53,373 nt of DNA from an uncultured Robinsoniella sp. (GCA_900539655.1 UQCR01000038.1:1-53373), one strand, 5' to 3'; shown: positions 9,290 to 19,439, counted from the stretch's first letter. Notes: generated from the letters alone by a model not told the origin. Numbers and translations are program-made.

Positions 9290-11032
9290 ATGAAACTGCA
9301 ATTTAAAAGACCTATTACCATGCGCAGGCAGATACTTGTACTTTTTGTTTTACTAATGCTGATACCATTCATACTCTTAGTGTTAATTGCAGATATTATT
9401 TTTACTACCCATGCACAAAATGACCTTAAAACTATATATAACAGCAATGTGACGGAGATGGCTAACAGTCTTGATACCTTATTCACAAACGCAACTGACC
9501 TGACACTATTTCCCTTAACTGAAGATTCAATGCGCACTTATCTGACAATGCCAAGTTCAAACCCCGATTTTTTACGGAAGAAACAAAAAAGTTCAAATAT
9601 CCGAAATTTAATACCTTATGGTTATCGGGAAGGGATTTTAAGTATTGGACTTTACCGGGAAGACGGAGACTATATAATTACAGACAATACGGTCAAATAC
9701 ACAGAAACTGATTATGAGAATGTCAGAAAACATGATTTGCTTCCTTTCTGGTATTTTCCATCAGACGAACAATCTATCTTTTTACTTCGGCATTTCAGAA
9801 ACCCAACAAATTTTTCCGAGTATGCAGGATACATTAAGCTCCGGCTGAGTTTATCCTATGTAACGTCAAAAATGAGTAATCATCTGCAAAATGAAGAGAC
9901 CTCCTATTTTTTAATCACACCTAACAACGCTCTTCTTATCGAAGTTAATACCGGTCAGTCTGACACGCTCTATCAAAAGTTCGCTTTTACATATGAAGAG
10001 TTAAGACAAAAGGCAGAGTCTGGTCAGCCAAGCACGATACAGAATAATTGCATCATCTCGCAGCATCTGCTTTCAAACGGGCTGATACTATACAGTATTG
10101 CAGCTCCCCATATAATCTCCGAAGTGAGGCACGCATTCTGGCCAAGCATGCTAATGGCCTCCACTGCCGTAATGCTGTTATCGTTTATGCTGTCATTTTA
10201 CTTCTCCAAAAAGATTACGATACCCCTGGAGACACTTGGTGAAAAAATGACGAATCTGACAACAGGGAATTTTTCCAGCCGGGCTGATATTAAAGGCTGC
10301 CAGGAAATCTCCATGCTGACAGATCGTTTTAACAATATGGCGGGGCAGTTGGAAATTCTATACAATAAAGTTTATCTGGGTGAATTAAAGCTAAAACAGT
10401 CACAGCTGGATGTACTGGAAACACAGATAAATCCCCACTTTCTTTACAACACCCTGGACACCATATATTGGATGGCTAAACTGGGTGAAACAGAAAAAGT
10501 AAGTTTAATGGTGTCCAATTTATCACAGATGATGCAGATGACGCTCTCGGCAAAAACAAAAGATAAAGTTACTTTGTTTGATGAACTGAAGCACCTCACC
10601 TGCTACATCGTGATCCAGGATATACGGCATAATGGCAAGATTCTGTTTGATGTAAAATGCAATGATGATATAAAGGGTTTCCAGGTTTTAAGCTTTCTCC
10701 TGCAGCCCCTTGTGGAAAATGCGCTTCATCATGGTTTATCCAGCTATTCAACCGGCATTATCCATGTACATATATACCGGTCAGGTAATGATCTTATTTA
10801 CGAGGTTGCCAATAACGGAACCCCCATAAATCCCGATGAAATCACTACTCTTCTGAATTCCGGCAAACCCGCTCTGAAAGGGTTTGCCCTAAAGAATATC
10901 ATAGAGAGGCTGCAGCTTAAGTACGGCGAACCCTATTCACTTACTTACTTTTTAGATGGGGATTTTAGCGTGTTCCGAATAAATCAACCAATTGAAGGAG
11001 ATGAAAATGATGACAAAAATACTGATTGTTGA
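9290..11032 (+). CDS. YesM-type sensor histidine kinase
   Basis: Membrane sensor kinase of 580 residues. The first helix is near residues 17-37 (FVLLMLIPFILLVLIADII). An extracytoplasmic sensor of about 240 residues follows, then a second helix near 280-303, a HAMP domain (KKITIPLETLGEKMTNL), the QINPHFLYN motif with H383, and a HATPase domain with PLVENALHHGL and a final KGFALKNIIERLQLKYG region in place of a classic G2 box. It overlaps the response regulator gene and is divergent from the mannoside transporter operon. I infer that it senses the mannoside, perhaps through the binding protein. Confidence 0.9.
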   Translation: MKLQFKRPITMRRQILVLFVLLMLIPFILLVLIADIIFTTHAQNDLKTIYNSNVTEMANSLDTLFTNATDLTLFPLTEDSMRTYLTMPSSNPDFLRKKQKSSNIRNLIPYGYREGILSIGLYREDGDYIITDNTVKYTETDYENVRKHDLLPFWYFPSDEQSIFLLRHFRNPTNFSEYAGYIKLRLSLSYVTSKMSNHLQNEETSYFLITPNNALLIEVNTGQSDTLYQKFAFTYEELRQKAESGQPSTIQNNCIISQHLLSNGLILYSIAAPHIISEVRHAFWPSMLMASTAVMLLSFMLSFYFSKKITIPLETLGEKMTNLTTGNFSSRADIKGCQEISMLTDRFNNMAGQLEILYNKVYLGELKLKQSQLDVLETQINPHFLYNTLDTIYWMAKLGETEKVSLMVSNLSQMMQMTLSAKTKDKVTLFDELKHLTCYIVIQDIRHNGKILFDVKCNDDIKGFQVLSFLLQPLVENALHHGLSSYSTGIIHVHIYRSGNDLIYEVANNGTPINPDEITTLLNSGKPALKGFALKNIIERLQLKYGEPYSLTYFLDGDFSVFRINQPIEGDENDDKNTDC

Positions 11033-12527
11033 TGATGAGGATTTTATCCGTAAAGGAATGATTTATACCATTCCCTGGGAAGATAACGGATTTACTGTAT
11101 TCGAGGCAGCAAACGGTCAGGAAGCCTTTGAAGTTTCCCTGCAGCAGCGTCCGGACATTGTTTTAGCAGATATTCAGATGCCTGTTATGAATGGACTTGA
11201 ACTGGCGGAAAGGTTACATACGGTTCTGCCTAACACCAAAATAATCATTTTGACTGCCTTTGGCAGCGAAGAAAATTTATTAAAAGCAATCAACTTTAAA
11301 GTAAGCGCCTTTCTGATTAAAAGCGCATGCAGTGAAAAAATATTGGATACGGTCATCAGAATCCGGGATGAAACCGCGGCTTACAATGATCAGACGGAAA
11401 AACTGAATCATATACAGCAGATCTATACGGAAAACCAGCCGCTGTTAAAATCAAGCCTGCTGCTACGATTTATCCGCAAACAGATCTCATATCCACATTT
11501 TTGCAGAAAATATGCCGATTTAGGGGGCGATACAGACATGCCTTCACTAAGCGTTGGTTTGATGAAGGTAAATTTTGATGATGAGAATTACATCCTTGGG
11601 CAATTACTATTTTACTTTGCTGACTTTAACCCTATCTGCTTTTTTGATGACCAAAAAAATGTCATACTGATCCTGAATACAGCAAAAAAAGAACTTACTC
11701 CTCAAATATTTGAACAGATACTACCCAGCATTCAGCCAATATTATTCGGAAATTTCATAACGATCATGAATTCCATTACGTCCTTTACATTTTTACCCAT
11801 GGCATATGAAATATTAAATCAGACACTGGATAATTGCTTCTGGAGCAAGTCTGCATACCAGATTATCGAACCTACCAGGGAAATTGCAATAAACGACCCG
11901 AATATACCATATAATCATGAATCACAGATCATCCGCAGTATTATTAACCGCGACCAGCACCAATTTATGGCGTCCCTATCCTCTTACTATCATTATATGG
12001 AACAAAATATGGTACTAAGAAGCGTTTTTCTGGAATCCGTCATGCACATTCTGGTGATAATTTCCTCTATTCAGAATACGGACCTGGAATTTGATAAAAT
12101 GAAGGAATTCATATGGGCACTGGAGACACCACAGGAAATTATCGAACAGCTTCGCACCCTCGCATTTCCGGAACCATCCAGAAATTGTACTAAAGCAGTA
12201 TCGGATGCCATCTCTTACATAAAAGAACACTTTACAGAAGACCTGCATCTGGAAGAAGTTGCAAATGCAGTATTTTTATCACCGGGATATCTTTGCCGCA
12301 TCTTCAAGCGGGAGACCACCCACTCATTTACAGAGTACCTGCATATCCTGCGGATCGAAAAAGCCAAAGAACTGATTGAGAAAACAGATTATAAATATTA
12401 TGAAATTGCAGAAAAAGTGGGCTATAAGAATTACAAATATTTTTCGGCTTATTTCAATAAAATTGCAGGGTGCAGCGCAAAAAATTATTATATGGAGCAT
12501 ATTAAAAGAAGTGATGCCACTTCTTAA
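11007..12527 (+). CDS. AraC-type response regulator (YesN-like)
   Basis: Cytosolic response regulator of about 506 residues. The receiver has D9/D10 and phospho-acceptor D55 (VLADIQMP). A long central linker and a C-terminal double helix-turn-helix of AraC type follow (EEVANAVFLSPGYLCRIFKRE and YYEIAEKVGYKNYKYFSAYF). The lysine position reads FLIKSACSEK, without the common Pro after Lys. The start is ATG 11007, six bases after GAAGGAG; ATG 11010 is nearly as good, and a TTG at 10992 is unlikely because it precedes the ribosome site. It overlaps the kinase gene by 26 bases. It is the probable activator of the divergent binding-protein/permease/mannosidase operon. Confidence 0.9.
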   Translation: MMTKILIVDDEDFIRKGMIYTIPWEDNGFTVFEAANGQEAFEVSLQQRPDIVLADIQMPVMNGLELAERLHTVLPNTKIIILTAFGSEENLLKAINFKVSAFLIKSACSEKILDTVIRIRDETAAYNDQTEKLNHIQQIYTENQPLLKSSLLLRFIRKQISYPHFCRKYADLGGDTDMPSLSVGLMKVNFDDENYILGQLLFYFADFNPICFFDDQKNVILILNTAKKELTPQIFEQILPSIQPILFGNFITIMNSITSFTFLPMAYEILNQTLDNCFWSKSAYQIIEPTREIAINDPNIPYNHESQIIRSIINRDQHQFMASLSSYYHYMEQNMVLRSVFLESVMHILVIISSIQNTDLEFDKMKEFIWALETPQEIIEQLRTLAFPEPSRNCTKAVSDAISYIKEHFTEDLHLEEVANAVFLSPGYLCRIFKRETTHSFTEYLHILRIEKAKELIEKTDYKYYEIAEKVGYKNYKYFSAYFNKIAGCSAKNYYMEHIKRSDATS

Positions 12528-12552
12528 AGCGATTATTCCGCCCAATAAATTC

Positions 12553-12597
12553 AGGGTGCTGCCCACCCTGGTACGAAACCCAGTGCGGCAGCACCCT
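12553..12597 (+). terminator. Hairpin downstream of the regulator gene
   Basis: A perfect 11-bp inverted repeat (AGGGTGCTGCC and GGCAGCACCCT) with a 23-base loop lies 25 bases after the regulator stop. Only a short TTCT follows, so termination is plausible but not strong. It also sits at the end of the convergent GH1 remnant and could serve both directions. Confidence 0.5.
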
Positions 12598-12736
12598 TCT
12601 GACTGTGTTGCAACTGCAAACGATCTATGCAACGAAAATATTCCGGAATCGTACCATCGGGTTTGGGACTGATCGGGGAAATCTGCTTTCTTATCATTCA
12701 CCCACACTTGAAAGGTATCACACACATCCCCCAGCT

Positions 12737-12984
12737 TTAGAATATATCTCTGTCCAGCTCATTCCACGGTCGAAGCTCTTTAATTGCAATTGGTTCTCCC
12801 CATTTTTGGAATCCGCTCCGTAAGAAAGATACTTCCCCATCCTCATTTGGACAAAACTTTTCCAACTCCAACCTATCAAAGATGATCGTCCCCAGTGTGT
12901 GCTCTGTCGCCTTTTCATCTGCATAAGCATTAGCTTTTGGCAATCCATTTTCTACCCTTTCATCTTCCTTAATCTTCCAGGTGA
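12737..12984 (-). pseudogene. Gene remnant of unknown family fused to the GH1 pseudogene
   Basis: An open minus-strand frame of about 80 codons without its own start or ribosome site, joined at about 12985 to the GH1 remnant in a different frame. Its sequence is protein-like (GTIIFDRLELEKFCPNEDGE, then VSFLRSGFQKWGEPIAIKEL) and ends with a normal stop. I do not recognise the family. It does not resemble the C-terminal part of GH1 enzymes, so a deletion seems to have joined the GH1 gene to the end of another gene. Confidence 0.5.
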
Positions 12985-13307
12985 CCAGTAGAGCACTTTG
13001 GGTGTGATTGCCCACCCCATTTGTGTACGTGGCATACCAGGCCATCCCAAATCCGGCGCTTCTGTATCTGCATTGTAGTTGTTTGCAAAATACACATTAT
13101 AACCAAAGTAATCCAATGGCTGGCTGATAAATTTCAATTCCTCCTATAATGATCGCAGGTCACATCTCCATTTACATTTCGCTTGATATGTCCCTTACTT
13201 GTCGCATCCCATATACTGTCTGTTTTGCCATCCTCACTTCTCGCACCTTCCACCTGGAAAGACGCGCTTGCTGCTCCCCATAAAAAATTCTCTGGAAATT
13301 TTTTCAT
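12985..13307 (-). pseudogene. GH1 beta-glucosidase pseudogene with internal deletions
   Basis: The gene begins properly: AGGAGGATAAA before ATG 13307, then MKKFPENFLWGAASASFQVEG, the canonical GH1 N-terminus, up to CDHYRRN and a stop at 13134-13136. In another frame, immediately following, comes FISQPLDYFGYN, a motif normally some 200 residues further on, then GWPGMPRTQMGWAITP and VLYW at about 12985. The region with the TxNEP acid/base is deleted and the ITENG nucleophile region is absent, so no enzyme can result. It is last in the operon after the GH106-like gene, 25 bases downstream, and so was once part of the same glycoside pathway. Confidence 0.85.
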
Positions 13308-13332
13308 TTTATCCTCCTAACGGTTCTGAAAT

Positions 13333-16035
13333 TTATTTTTTCTGGCATAAATAAACTTTGCCACACAACCCCACATGATTCTGCGGCTGCCAGTTCTCCG
13401 TCTTGTTCTTCGGGAAAATCTGTCGTTCCAAAGTAGTTGCCACTTCAATCGCAATCCGATTCTCTCCCTGATGCATGAAATTCCCAATCTCATAGCGATA
13501 AGGCGGCACAATCTGAATTCCGCAGTCTTTTCCATTAACAAACACTTGCACTGTTTCCCCTGCATCTGTTATCTCCAAAATCGTATTCGACTCCACTTCT
13601 GTTCCCAGATTTACATCCTGCTCATACCGCAGCACTCCGGCAAAATCAGGCAGTTCTCTTTCGGCAAAATCAGGCAGTGAAACCTGACTGCTATGTCCAA
13701 ATGCCGGATAGTCAATGCTCTTGCAGACAGTTCGTTTCCAATTATTTTCTATTTTTATTTTCCGTACGATATGATAGATGCTTTTTTCCTTTAAATTTCC
13801 AGGCATTTCCTGATCAAATACAATTATCCAGCTCTTTCCAGGCTCAATTCGAACTTTGATTTCTAATGCGCTTTCCGCTTCGCGATCTTTCAGTGCTTCC
13901 CTATGCTCCGTGCAGGCTTTGACATCTAACAATTCCAGGCGGTTTTCCCACGCATCATATCGATAACATATTTCTGGCGTTCCTCTAAGCCGGATGTTTC
14001 CTTCATAGATTTCTGTACCTTCATTCACCAAGTAGAGAATCTCCGGTTCTCCGTAATACTGATAACTACGGATAAATTTCTCCGCCGGGCTAAGTTGTAT
14101 CTGAGGCATCTTTCTCTCTCTCATGTAATTAGCAAGTTCTGTAAGCTTCACACTCATCGCATTTTCTCTTATTTCTTCCAATAATACATCTTCTTTGCCT
14201 GATTCTATCTGGCTACAGATTCCCTTTGGATAAGAATTTACAAAAACACATGGAAATCCCTGTTCCCCCAACTTCACAATCGCATGTGCTGTCTCCTTTG
14301 TAATATAGTCTGCTTCCGGGATAATAAATATTTTGTACTCCTGTGTATGTACTTTCAAACCATTGTTCAAGCTTACTTGGTAACAACTGTCTGTAAATAT
14401 ATCTGATGGTACAAAGTCAAACCCGATCTGCGCTTCTGTCAGAACTCGTGCAGGTTCCTGTATATACATACATGTCATACCGCTCCATTCCGCTTCTCCG
14501 TGATACAGAATCGCAGCCTCACTCTCATGTCTGCCTCCACTGATCAGATTGCAGATTCGGTTCATATACTTCATCAATTCTCCAAAATGCCGATACTGAG
14601 GGTTATGCCCATGCGCATAAAAATGCGGCGGACAGTCTGGATCTGGAAATGCCTTTGGTGAAAAAGCATGAGGAACATAATGATTAACACCGCGCACCAT
14701 AAAATGATCTGCAAGATATGCTTCCAGACGCACACCCTCTTTCCAACCATAATTCCCGAAAATCTCACACATAGAACGATTTTTCTTTCGTGAATCAATC
14801 GCAGCCGCACTGGATGCCAGGCGCCCCAGTGCAAAATGATAAAATACACCATCTCTCTTAGTCCCAAGATGGGATACATGCAGAGTATCTTCTCCCTGCG
14901 GCAGTACCTGTTCGCCAATATCATCAATTCCCGACATATCTTGCCCTGCAAGGCCTCTGAAAAAATGCCCCAAGCTGGATCCACACCGCGCATGCTGGTT
15001 ATTATCCTCAATCAAGTGTCCAATATACTTTACACCGTGTTCCCGACACCAGTCCCCTATCTGCATGGAAAAGTCCTCTTCCACACGCCGTGTCACCAAA
15101 TCCATAAATCCATATCGCACCTTTGCTGTCATGTTTTCATCAAATTTTCTGTCCCAGAGAAGCGGCAGCAATTTCAGATAATCTGCCCCCCAGTGCTTCT
15201 CCAAATCCTTCTGCAGCTGTATGCTCCACGGCTGGTCATCCTGCTCATAGATCTTTTGATCCATCAAATAAAGATGTCCGTTTCCAATCTCCGGCTCATC
15301 AGAGAAAAATCCTGCAATTGTTTTCCCGAAGTCATCCTTATAATGTGCATAATGAGGTTCATATACTGTCTCAATCAATGTACGGCATGCCTCTTTATCC
15401 AGCATATTCATATAGTTCCGATGCGATCCTCTGTTTCTTGTCAGTTGGCAAGAATAGATTTGCCAATCTCCCTCGGAAGGCGTAAAGACAATTTTCCCTT
15501 CGTTTTCCTTCAGCATCACGAGATCTTTTTCACCCGATCCATTCTTTTTTACAGCAACGGCGCCCAGCCACTGATCATCTGAAAATGTTTCAAATGACAT
15601 GTCAAAATAATTTTCAATCCATGTAGCTTCAAACGGCGCTACGCTTTTATATTCTGCCGCCTCCCATGTCCGTTCACATCCCGCTGCTACTTCTCCCAAC
15701 ACCTTATATGTCAGAAACCATCTTCTGCAGGAATCCGGCTTTTCTTCTACCTTTCCATTACAATAGCCTGTCGGAAAATGACTGTCATCCAAAATCCATA
15801 CTTTCATCTTCCGTCTTCTTGCTTCATCTAGAATGATATCCATATCATGCCACCATCTAGCTCCAACAAAATCAGGATGGGGGCGGCTTTCAATACAAAC
15901 AGCTCGGATATTCGCATTATAGATCACCTGCATATACTCACGCAGTATTGATTCTGTTTCCCCATGCTGCCAAAAAAACGGAAAAATGTAATTATCCATT
16001 TCGTTATTCAATAGTCTTTCTATTTTTGAATTCAT
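13333..16035 (-). CDS. GH106-like glycoside hydrolase (possible alpha-L-rhamnosidase), cytosolic
   Basis: Large enzyme of 900 residues with no signal peptide. The N-terminal half looks like a TIM barrel of the GH106-related type. The segments ANIRAVCIESRPHPDF, WWHDMDIILDEARRRKMKVW and ILDDSHFPTGYCNGK match the way these enzymes begin, and AGFFSDEPEIGNG could hold a catalytic acidic residue. The middle (AILYHGEAEWSG, then KIFIIPEADYIT) resembles the amidotransferase-like fold found in such enzymes. Residues from about 780 form a GH2-type sugar-binding sandwich (VFVNGKDCGIQ, ENRIAIEVATTLER). ATG 16035 is preceded by GAGGAG. The gene follows a kinase/regulator pair by 43 bases. Rhamnosidase activity is a guess from family resemblance. 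Confidence 0.7.
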   Translation of the reverse strand: MNSKIERLLNNEMDNYIFPFFWQHGETESILREYMQVIYNANIRAVCIESRPHPDFVGARWWHDMDIILDEARRRKMKVWILDDSHFPTGYCNGKVEEKPDSCRRWFLTYKVLGEVAAGCERTWEAAEYKSVAPFEATWIENYFDMSFETFSDDQWLGAVAVKKNGSGEKDLVMLKENEGKIVFTPSEGDWQIYSCQLTRNRGSHRNYMNMLDKEACRTLIETVYEPHYAHYKDDFGKTIAGFFSDEPEIGNGHLYLMDQKIYEQDDQPWSIQLQKDLEKHWGADYLKLLPLLWDRKFDENMTAKVRYGFMDLVTRRVEEDFSMQIGDWCREHGVKYIGHLIEDNNQHARCGSSLGHFFRGLAGQDMSGIDDIGEQVLPQGEDTLHVSHLGTKRDGVFYHFALGRLASSAAAIDSRKKNRSMCEIFGNYGWKEGVRLEAYLADHFMVRGVNHYVPHAFSPKAFPDPDCPPHFYAHGHNPQYRHFGELMKYMNRICNLISGGRHESEAAILYHGEAEWSGMTCMYIQEPARVLTEAQIGFDFVPSDIFTDSCYQVSLNNGLKVHTQEYKIFIIPEADYITKETAHAIVKLGEQGFPCVFVNSYPKGICSQIESGKEDVLLEEIRENAMSVKLTELANYMRERKMPQIQLSPAEKFIRSYQYYGEPEILYLVNEGTEIYEGNIRLRGTPEICYRYDAWENRLELLDVKACTEHREALKDREAESALEIKVRIEPGKSWIIVFDQEMPGNLKEKSIYHIVRKIKIENNWKRTVCKSIDYPAFGHSSQVSLPDFAERELPDFAGVLRYEQDVNLGTEVESNTILEITDAGETVQVFVNGKDCGIQIVPPYRYEIGNFMHQGENRIAIEVATTLERQIFPKNKTENWQPQNHVGLCGKVYLCQKK

Positions 16036-16078
16036 CTGCGTCTCCTCTTTTTGCTTTGCTGGCTATACTGTATTCCAT

Positions 16079-17629
16079 TTAATCATCCTGTGCATACTTT
16101 TGCCGATACTCACTGGGCTTCATACCTTCCGTTCGTTCAAATATCTGATTAAAATGATTCACATCACTATATCCCACCAGCCTGCATACTTCGTAGATAT
16201 GCAGCTCTGTTTCTGCCAGCAGCTTCTTCGCCCGATCCACACGATAATCCATCAAATATCTCTGATAAGTCACACCAGTCTTTTTCTTAAACAACTGACT
16301 GAAATAATATGGATTGATATAAAACTTCTTTGAAATATCATTCAAGGTAATGTTCTGATTATAATTCTTCCGGATATATTCTTTTGCCTCTACAATCAAA
16401 TCCTTTTTCTTCGGCACACTATCTTTGAGCATCACTTCATTCATAATGCTCACCATATTCATAATCCAGTTTTCCAACTGTTCCATAGTCTTAAACTTTT
16501 CAATACTTTTCAACGTGAACAGGTTTTTTCCAAAGTACTCATTCAACTGCAGCTGTGCCGTCGGGATATTATGCAGTCCAAGCAGTACAATATTCAGACT
16601 CAATTTTTGCAGTTCAGGAAGTGAAAGATTGTTTTCTGAAAGAACCCTATTGAAAATTCCTTTTACCGCAATATGAAATCCATCCTGATCAAACCGATCA
16701 ATCCGTTCTTTCAGTTGCTCTGTCTCTTTCTCTGTAAGCAAATCTGTCCGGTTATCCATATCATACAGTTCCTCAAACAGAATCGCTGCACTACTCCCCT
16801 TCAGGATTCGGTAATTCAATGCCACACGGGCTTCTTCATATGCTTTCGGAAGCGTTGTATAATCCTCGTAAGAACTTCCTATACCAACACTGATATGGTA
16901 TTGTTCTTGTTCTTCTTTCATAGCATACTGTCGGATAAGATTCTTCTTTTCTTCTATATCCATACTCTTTGCACCTATGACAACTGCCATCTGTGCATTT
17001 CCCGTCTTTACTCCATAGAAAAACATCCCACTTGAAGAAGTCAGCCCTTCTTCTATACTGAAATCACTCAGAGCTTCATCCCATTCAATCACCATACAGG
17101 TATACTGTCCGTATTCTTCCGATACCCCCATCTGATTCAGGTATTCTCCGACTTTATATTGACTGTCTGTTCCACCTGTCAGGAAATCCCGCAGAGCATA
17201 ATCTCTCATATCATCATTTAGCTTACTAAGCGAATCCTCTGTCATTTTTCGCTCTGAGATTTCTTTACATACTTTACTCAGCATGTTGCTCAGCTCTTCT
17301 TCATCCACCGGTTTTGTAATAAAATCCCTTACACCAAGTTCAATCGCCTTCTTGGCATAGCTGAACTCTGCATAACCACTTAACACCATGAACTCTGCCG
17401 GAAAATTGACTTCCCGCAATGCCCGAATCATTTCCAATCCATCCATAACCGGCATTCGGATATCCGTCAATATTATATCCGGCTGTTCCTCCATTGCCAT
17501 CTCATAACCTTCCCTACCATCATGTGCCAATAGAACCGGTGTACATTCCGGATTGTATTTTTCTACTAAATAGGCAATTCCTCTTGCCTTTTCTTTCTCG
17601 TCCTCTACAATCAACACTTTATATGCCAT
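16079..17629 (-). CDS. AraC-type response regulator (YesN-like)
   Basis: Response regulator of 516 residues. The receiver has E9/D10, phospho-acceptor D56 in ILTDIRMPVMDG, and Lys in FITKPVDEEE. A long linker follows, then a C-terminal AraC domain with ITLNDISKKFYINPYYFSQL and YEVCRLVGYSDVNHFNQIFE. The gene starts 16 bases after the kinase stop, with GAGGTTGAG before ATG 17629, and precedes the GH106-like gene by 43 bases. It should therefore control that gene and probably the ABC transporter upstream. Confidence 0.92.
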   Translation of the reverse strand: MAYKVLIVEDEKEKARGIAYLVEKYNPECTPVLLAHDGREGYEMAMEEQPDIILTDIRMPVMDGLEMIRALREVNFPAEFMVLSGYAEFSYAKKAIELGVRDFITKPVDEEELSNMLSKVCKEISERKMTEDSLSKLNDDMRDYALRDFLTGGTDSQYKVGEYLNQMGVSEEYGQYTCMVIEWDEALSDFSIEEGLTSSSGMFFYGVKTGNAQMAVVIGAKSMDIEEKKNLIRQYAMKEEQEQYHISVGIGSSYEDYTTLPKAYEEARVALNYRILKGSSAAILFEELYDMDNRTDLLTEKETEQLKERIDRFDQDGFHIAVKGIFNRVLSENNLSLPELQKLSLNIVLLGLHNIPTAQLQLNEYFGKNLFTLKSIEKFKTMEQLENWIMNMVSIMNEVMLKDSVPKKKDLIVEAKEYIRKNYNQNITLNDISKKFYINPYYFSQLFKKKTGVTYQRYLMDYRVDRAKKLLAETELHIYEVCRLVGYSDVNHFNQIFERTEGMKPSEYRQKYAQDD

Positions 17630-17645
17630 AACTCAACCTCTTCAT

Positions 17646-19439
17646 CTAGTCCATATATGGTACTCGAATCTCAACAATTGTTCCATGTTCATCGCTTGAT
17701 ACAATTCGCAATTCTCCGTCGCCTCCATAACGCAGGCGGAGTCTCTCAGCAATATTGCGAAGTCCGATTCGATGTGAATCACTCTCTTCTTCGCCCTTTT
17801 CTTTCTGTATTTCCACATCTTGGGCCACGTAAAGTCCCTGTCGCACCGCTTCCAATCTCTCCGGACTCATTCCCTTCCCGTCATCCTGAATGGTAAAGAG
17901 CATTTTCTTCTCTTCTGTCAATTGACCCGTAATCCATATCTCAATGGGTATACCACTTTCTTTACTTCCATATTTAAAGCAATTCTCCACAACTGGCTGA
18001 AACAAAATTGCCATGAACTTCGCATGATAAATTTGTGGATCTATACTCTCTTTTAGTGTAATTACATTATCAAACCGAATATTCTGTAGTTGAATATAAG
18101 ATCGAATATTTTCCAGTTCATCACGAACTTTATAATTTTTCTTATCGCTGTCTAGAACTGTTCGAAACATCTTTGCCAGCAACTTTACCATATCCGCCAC
18201 TGTATCGTCTCCATTTAAAATCGCTTTGATACGAATCGATTCCAGTGTATTAAACAGAAAATGGGGATTAATCTGGGTACAAAGTGCCAAATACTGGGCA
18301 TTTTTTTGACGAATTCCTGCCTGGTACACCTCTTCAATTAGTTTCTCCATTTTGCCAACCATATGGTTGTAGCTTTTTACAAGACTTCCAATCTCATCAT
18401 TTCCTGCCGAATCCATAATAAGCTCATAATTCCCGCCTTCTAGACATTCCATACTACTTTGCAGTTTCTTGATCAGACGAAGCATCCTTTTACTAAATAG
18501 GATAGATACTGAAATAATAACCACTATTAAAATTATAACGAGAAGAAGGGTCACCCTTTGAATAAAACTGACCCGCAGTAACATTTTGCTCCGAGGAATA
18601 ACCGTATTAATCTTCATTCCTAACTGTTCCGTTGTATCTTCTATCACGAGATAATTGCTTGGATCCTTCTGATACATCAGAAGCTCTTCTTCATTAATCT
18701 CACTATAATTCACCCGCCCGCTGGACAGATCCGAATCATAAATCAGACCACCTCTGGCATCTGTAATATTGATTTTTATATTATATTGATTACGTTCTAA
18801 CAAAAAAGCATCACTCAGCTTTAGAATGCTCGCAGGTGGCAAATCAATCAGAATTAAACCTGCATATCTACCATTGCTTCCATAAACTTTCCGCCCAAAG
18901 GTAACTATAATCTGATCCTTATCCTTATCATAATAAGAACAATCATGCAGTGGTGTCAAAAACAAGGTGTCTAAATTCTGCTGCTGATCTAAAAACCACT
19001 TCTGTTGAATCAGTTCTTCATAATTTAAAGTCTTTCCGTTCCGATCATATTGATAGTACTCCCCGGCTTCGTTCATAATTGTAATCGATTGGATCTCACT
19101 TTCCATAGTCATTAGTTTCATGACCATTTGACGATAATACAATTTATTTTCAACCTGCTGGGATATTGGAATATCGGTAGCTAAATTATCCAACAGTCTG
19201 TCATTTACCAACAATGACTTTGTAGATAAATCATAATCGCTTACAAATTGATTCATATCTGAAGCAATCTGCGAACTAAATATAGCTGTTGTCTCCTCCA
19301 TTTCTGCTTCTAAACTAGCCGCTGAAATGCGATAAAGCACAAAACTGCTGATAAGCAACGGTATTACACTAACTATTGAAAACACAAGTATTAATTTTAA
19401 AGCCATATTCAGGTTATGCCATATCTTTTTCATTACCAT
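17646..19439 (-). CDS. YesM-type sensor histidine kinase
   Basis: Membrane sensor kinase of about 597 residues. It has an N-terminal helix (LKLILVFSIVSVIPLLISSFVL), an extracytoplasmic sensor domain and a second helix near 296-318 (VTLLLVIILIVVIISVSI). A HAMP domain, the QINPHFLFN motif with H393, and a HATPase domain with VVENCFKYGS, IQDDGKGM and IGLRNIAERL follow. The start is not certain. A GTG at 19442, ATG 19439 and ATG 19433 are all in frame and none has a strong ribosome site; I chose 19439. It lies after a terminator that separates it from the binding-protein gene, so it may have its own promoter. Confidence 0.9.
   Translation of the reverse strand: MVMKKIWHNLNMALKLILVFSIVSVIPLLISSFVLYRISAASLEAEMEETTAIFSSQIASDMNQFVSDYDLSTKSLLVNDRLLDNLATDIPISQQVENKLYYRQMVMKLMTMESEIQSITIMNEAGEYYQYDRNGKTLNYEELIQQKWFLDQQQNLDTLFLTPLHDCSYYDKDKDQIIVTFGRKVYGSNGRYAGLILIDLPPASILKLSDAFLLERNQYNIKINITDARGGLIYDSDLSSGRVNYSEINEEELLMYQKDPSNYLVIEDTTEQLGMKINTVIPRSKMLLRVSFIQRVTLLLVIILIVVIISVSILFSKRMLRLIKKLQSSMECLEGGNYELIMDSAGNDEIGSLVKSYNHMVGKMEKLIEEVYQAGIRQKNAQYLALCTQINPHFLFNTLESIRIKAILNGDDTVADMVKLLAKMFRTVLDSDKKNYKVRDELENIRSYIQLQNIRFDNVITLKESIDPQIYHAKFMAILFQPVVENCFKYGSKESGIPIEIWITGQLTEEKKMLFTIQDDGKGMSPERLEAVRQGLYVAQDVEIQKEKGEEESDSHRIGLRNIAERLRLRYGGDGELRIVSSDEHGTIVEIRVPYMD

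Noticed and set aside
12324..12725. Minus-strand frame of 133 codons over the end of the response regulator
   Set aside because: It is antisense to the AraC DNA-binding domain and crosses a hairpin; the composition is not protein-like.
14836..15582. Plus-strand frame of 248 codons
   Set aside because: It lies wholly inside the GH106-like gene on the other strand, and its product has no protein-like pattern or ribosome site.
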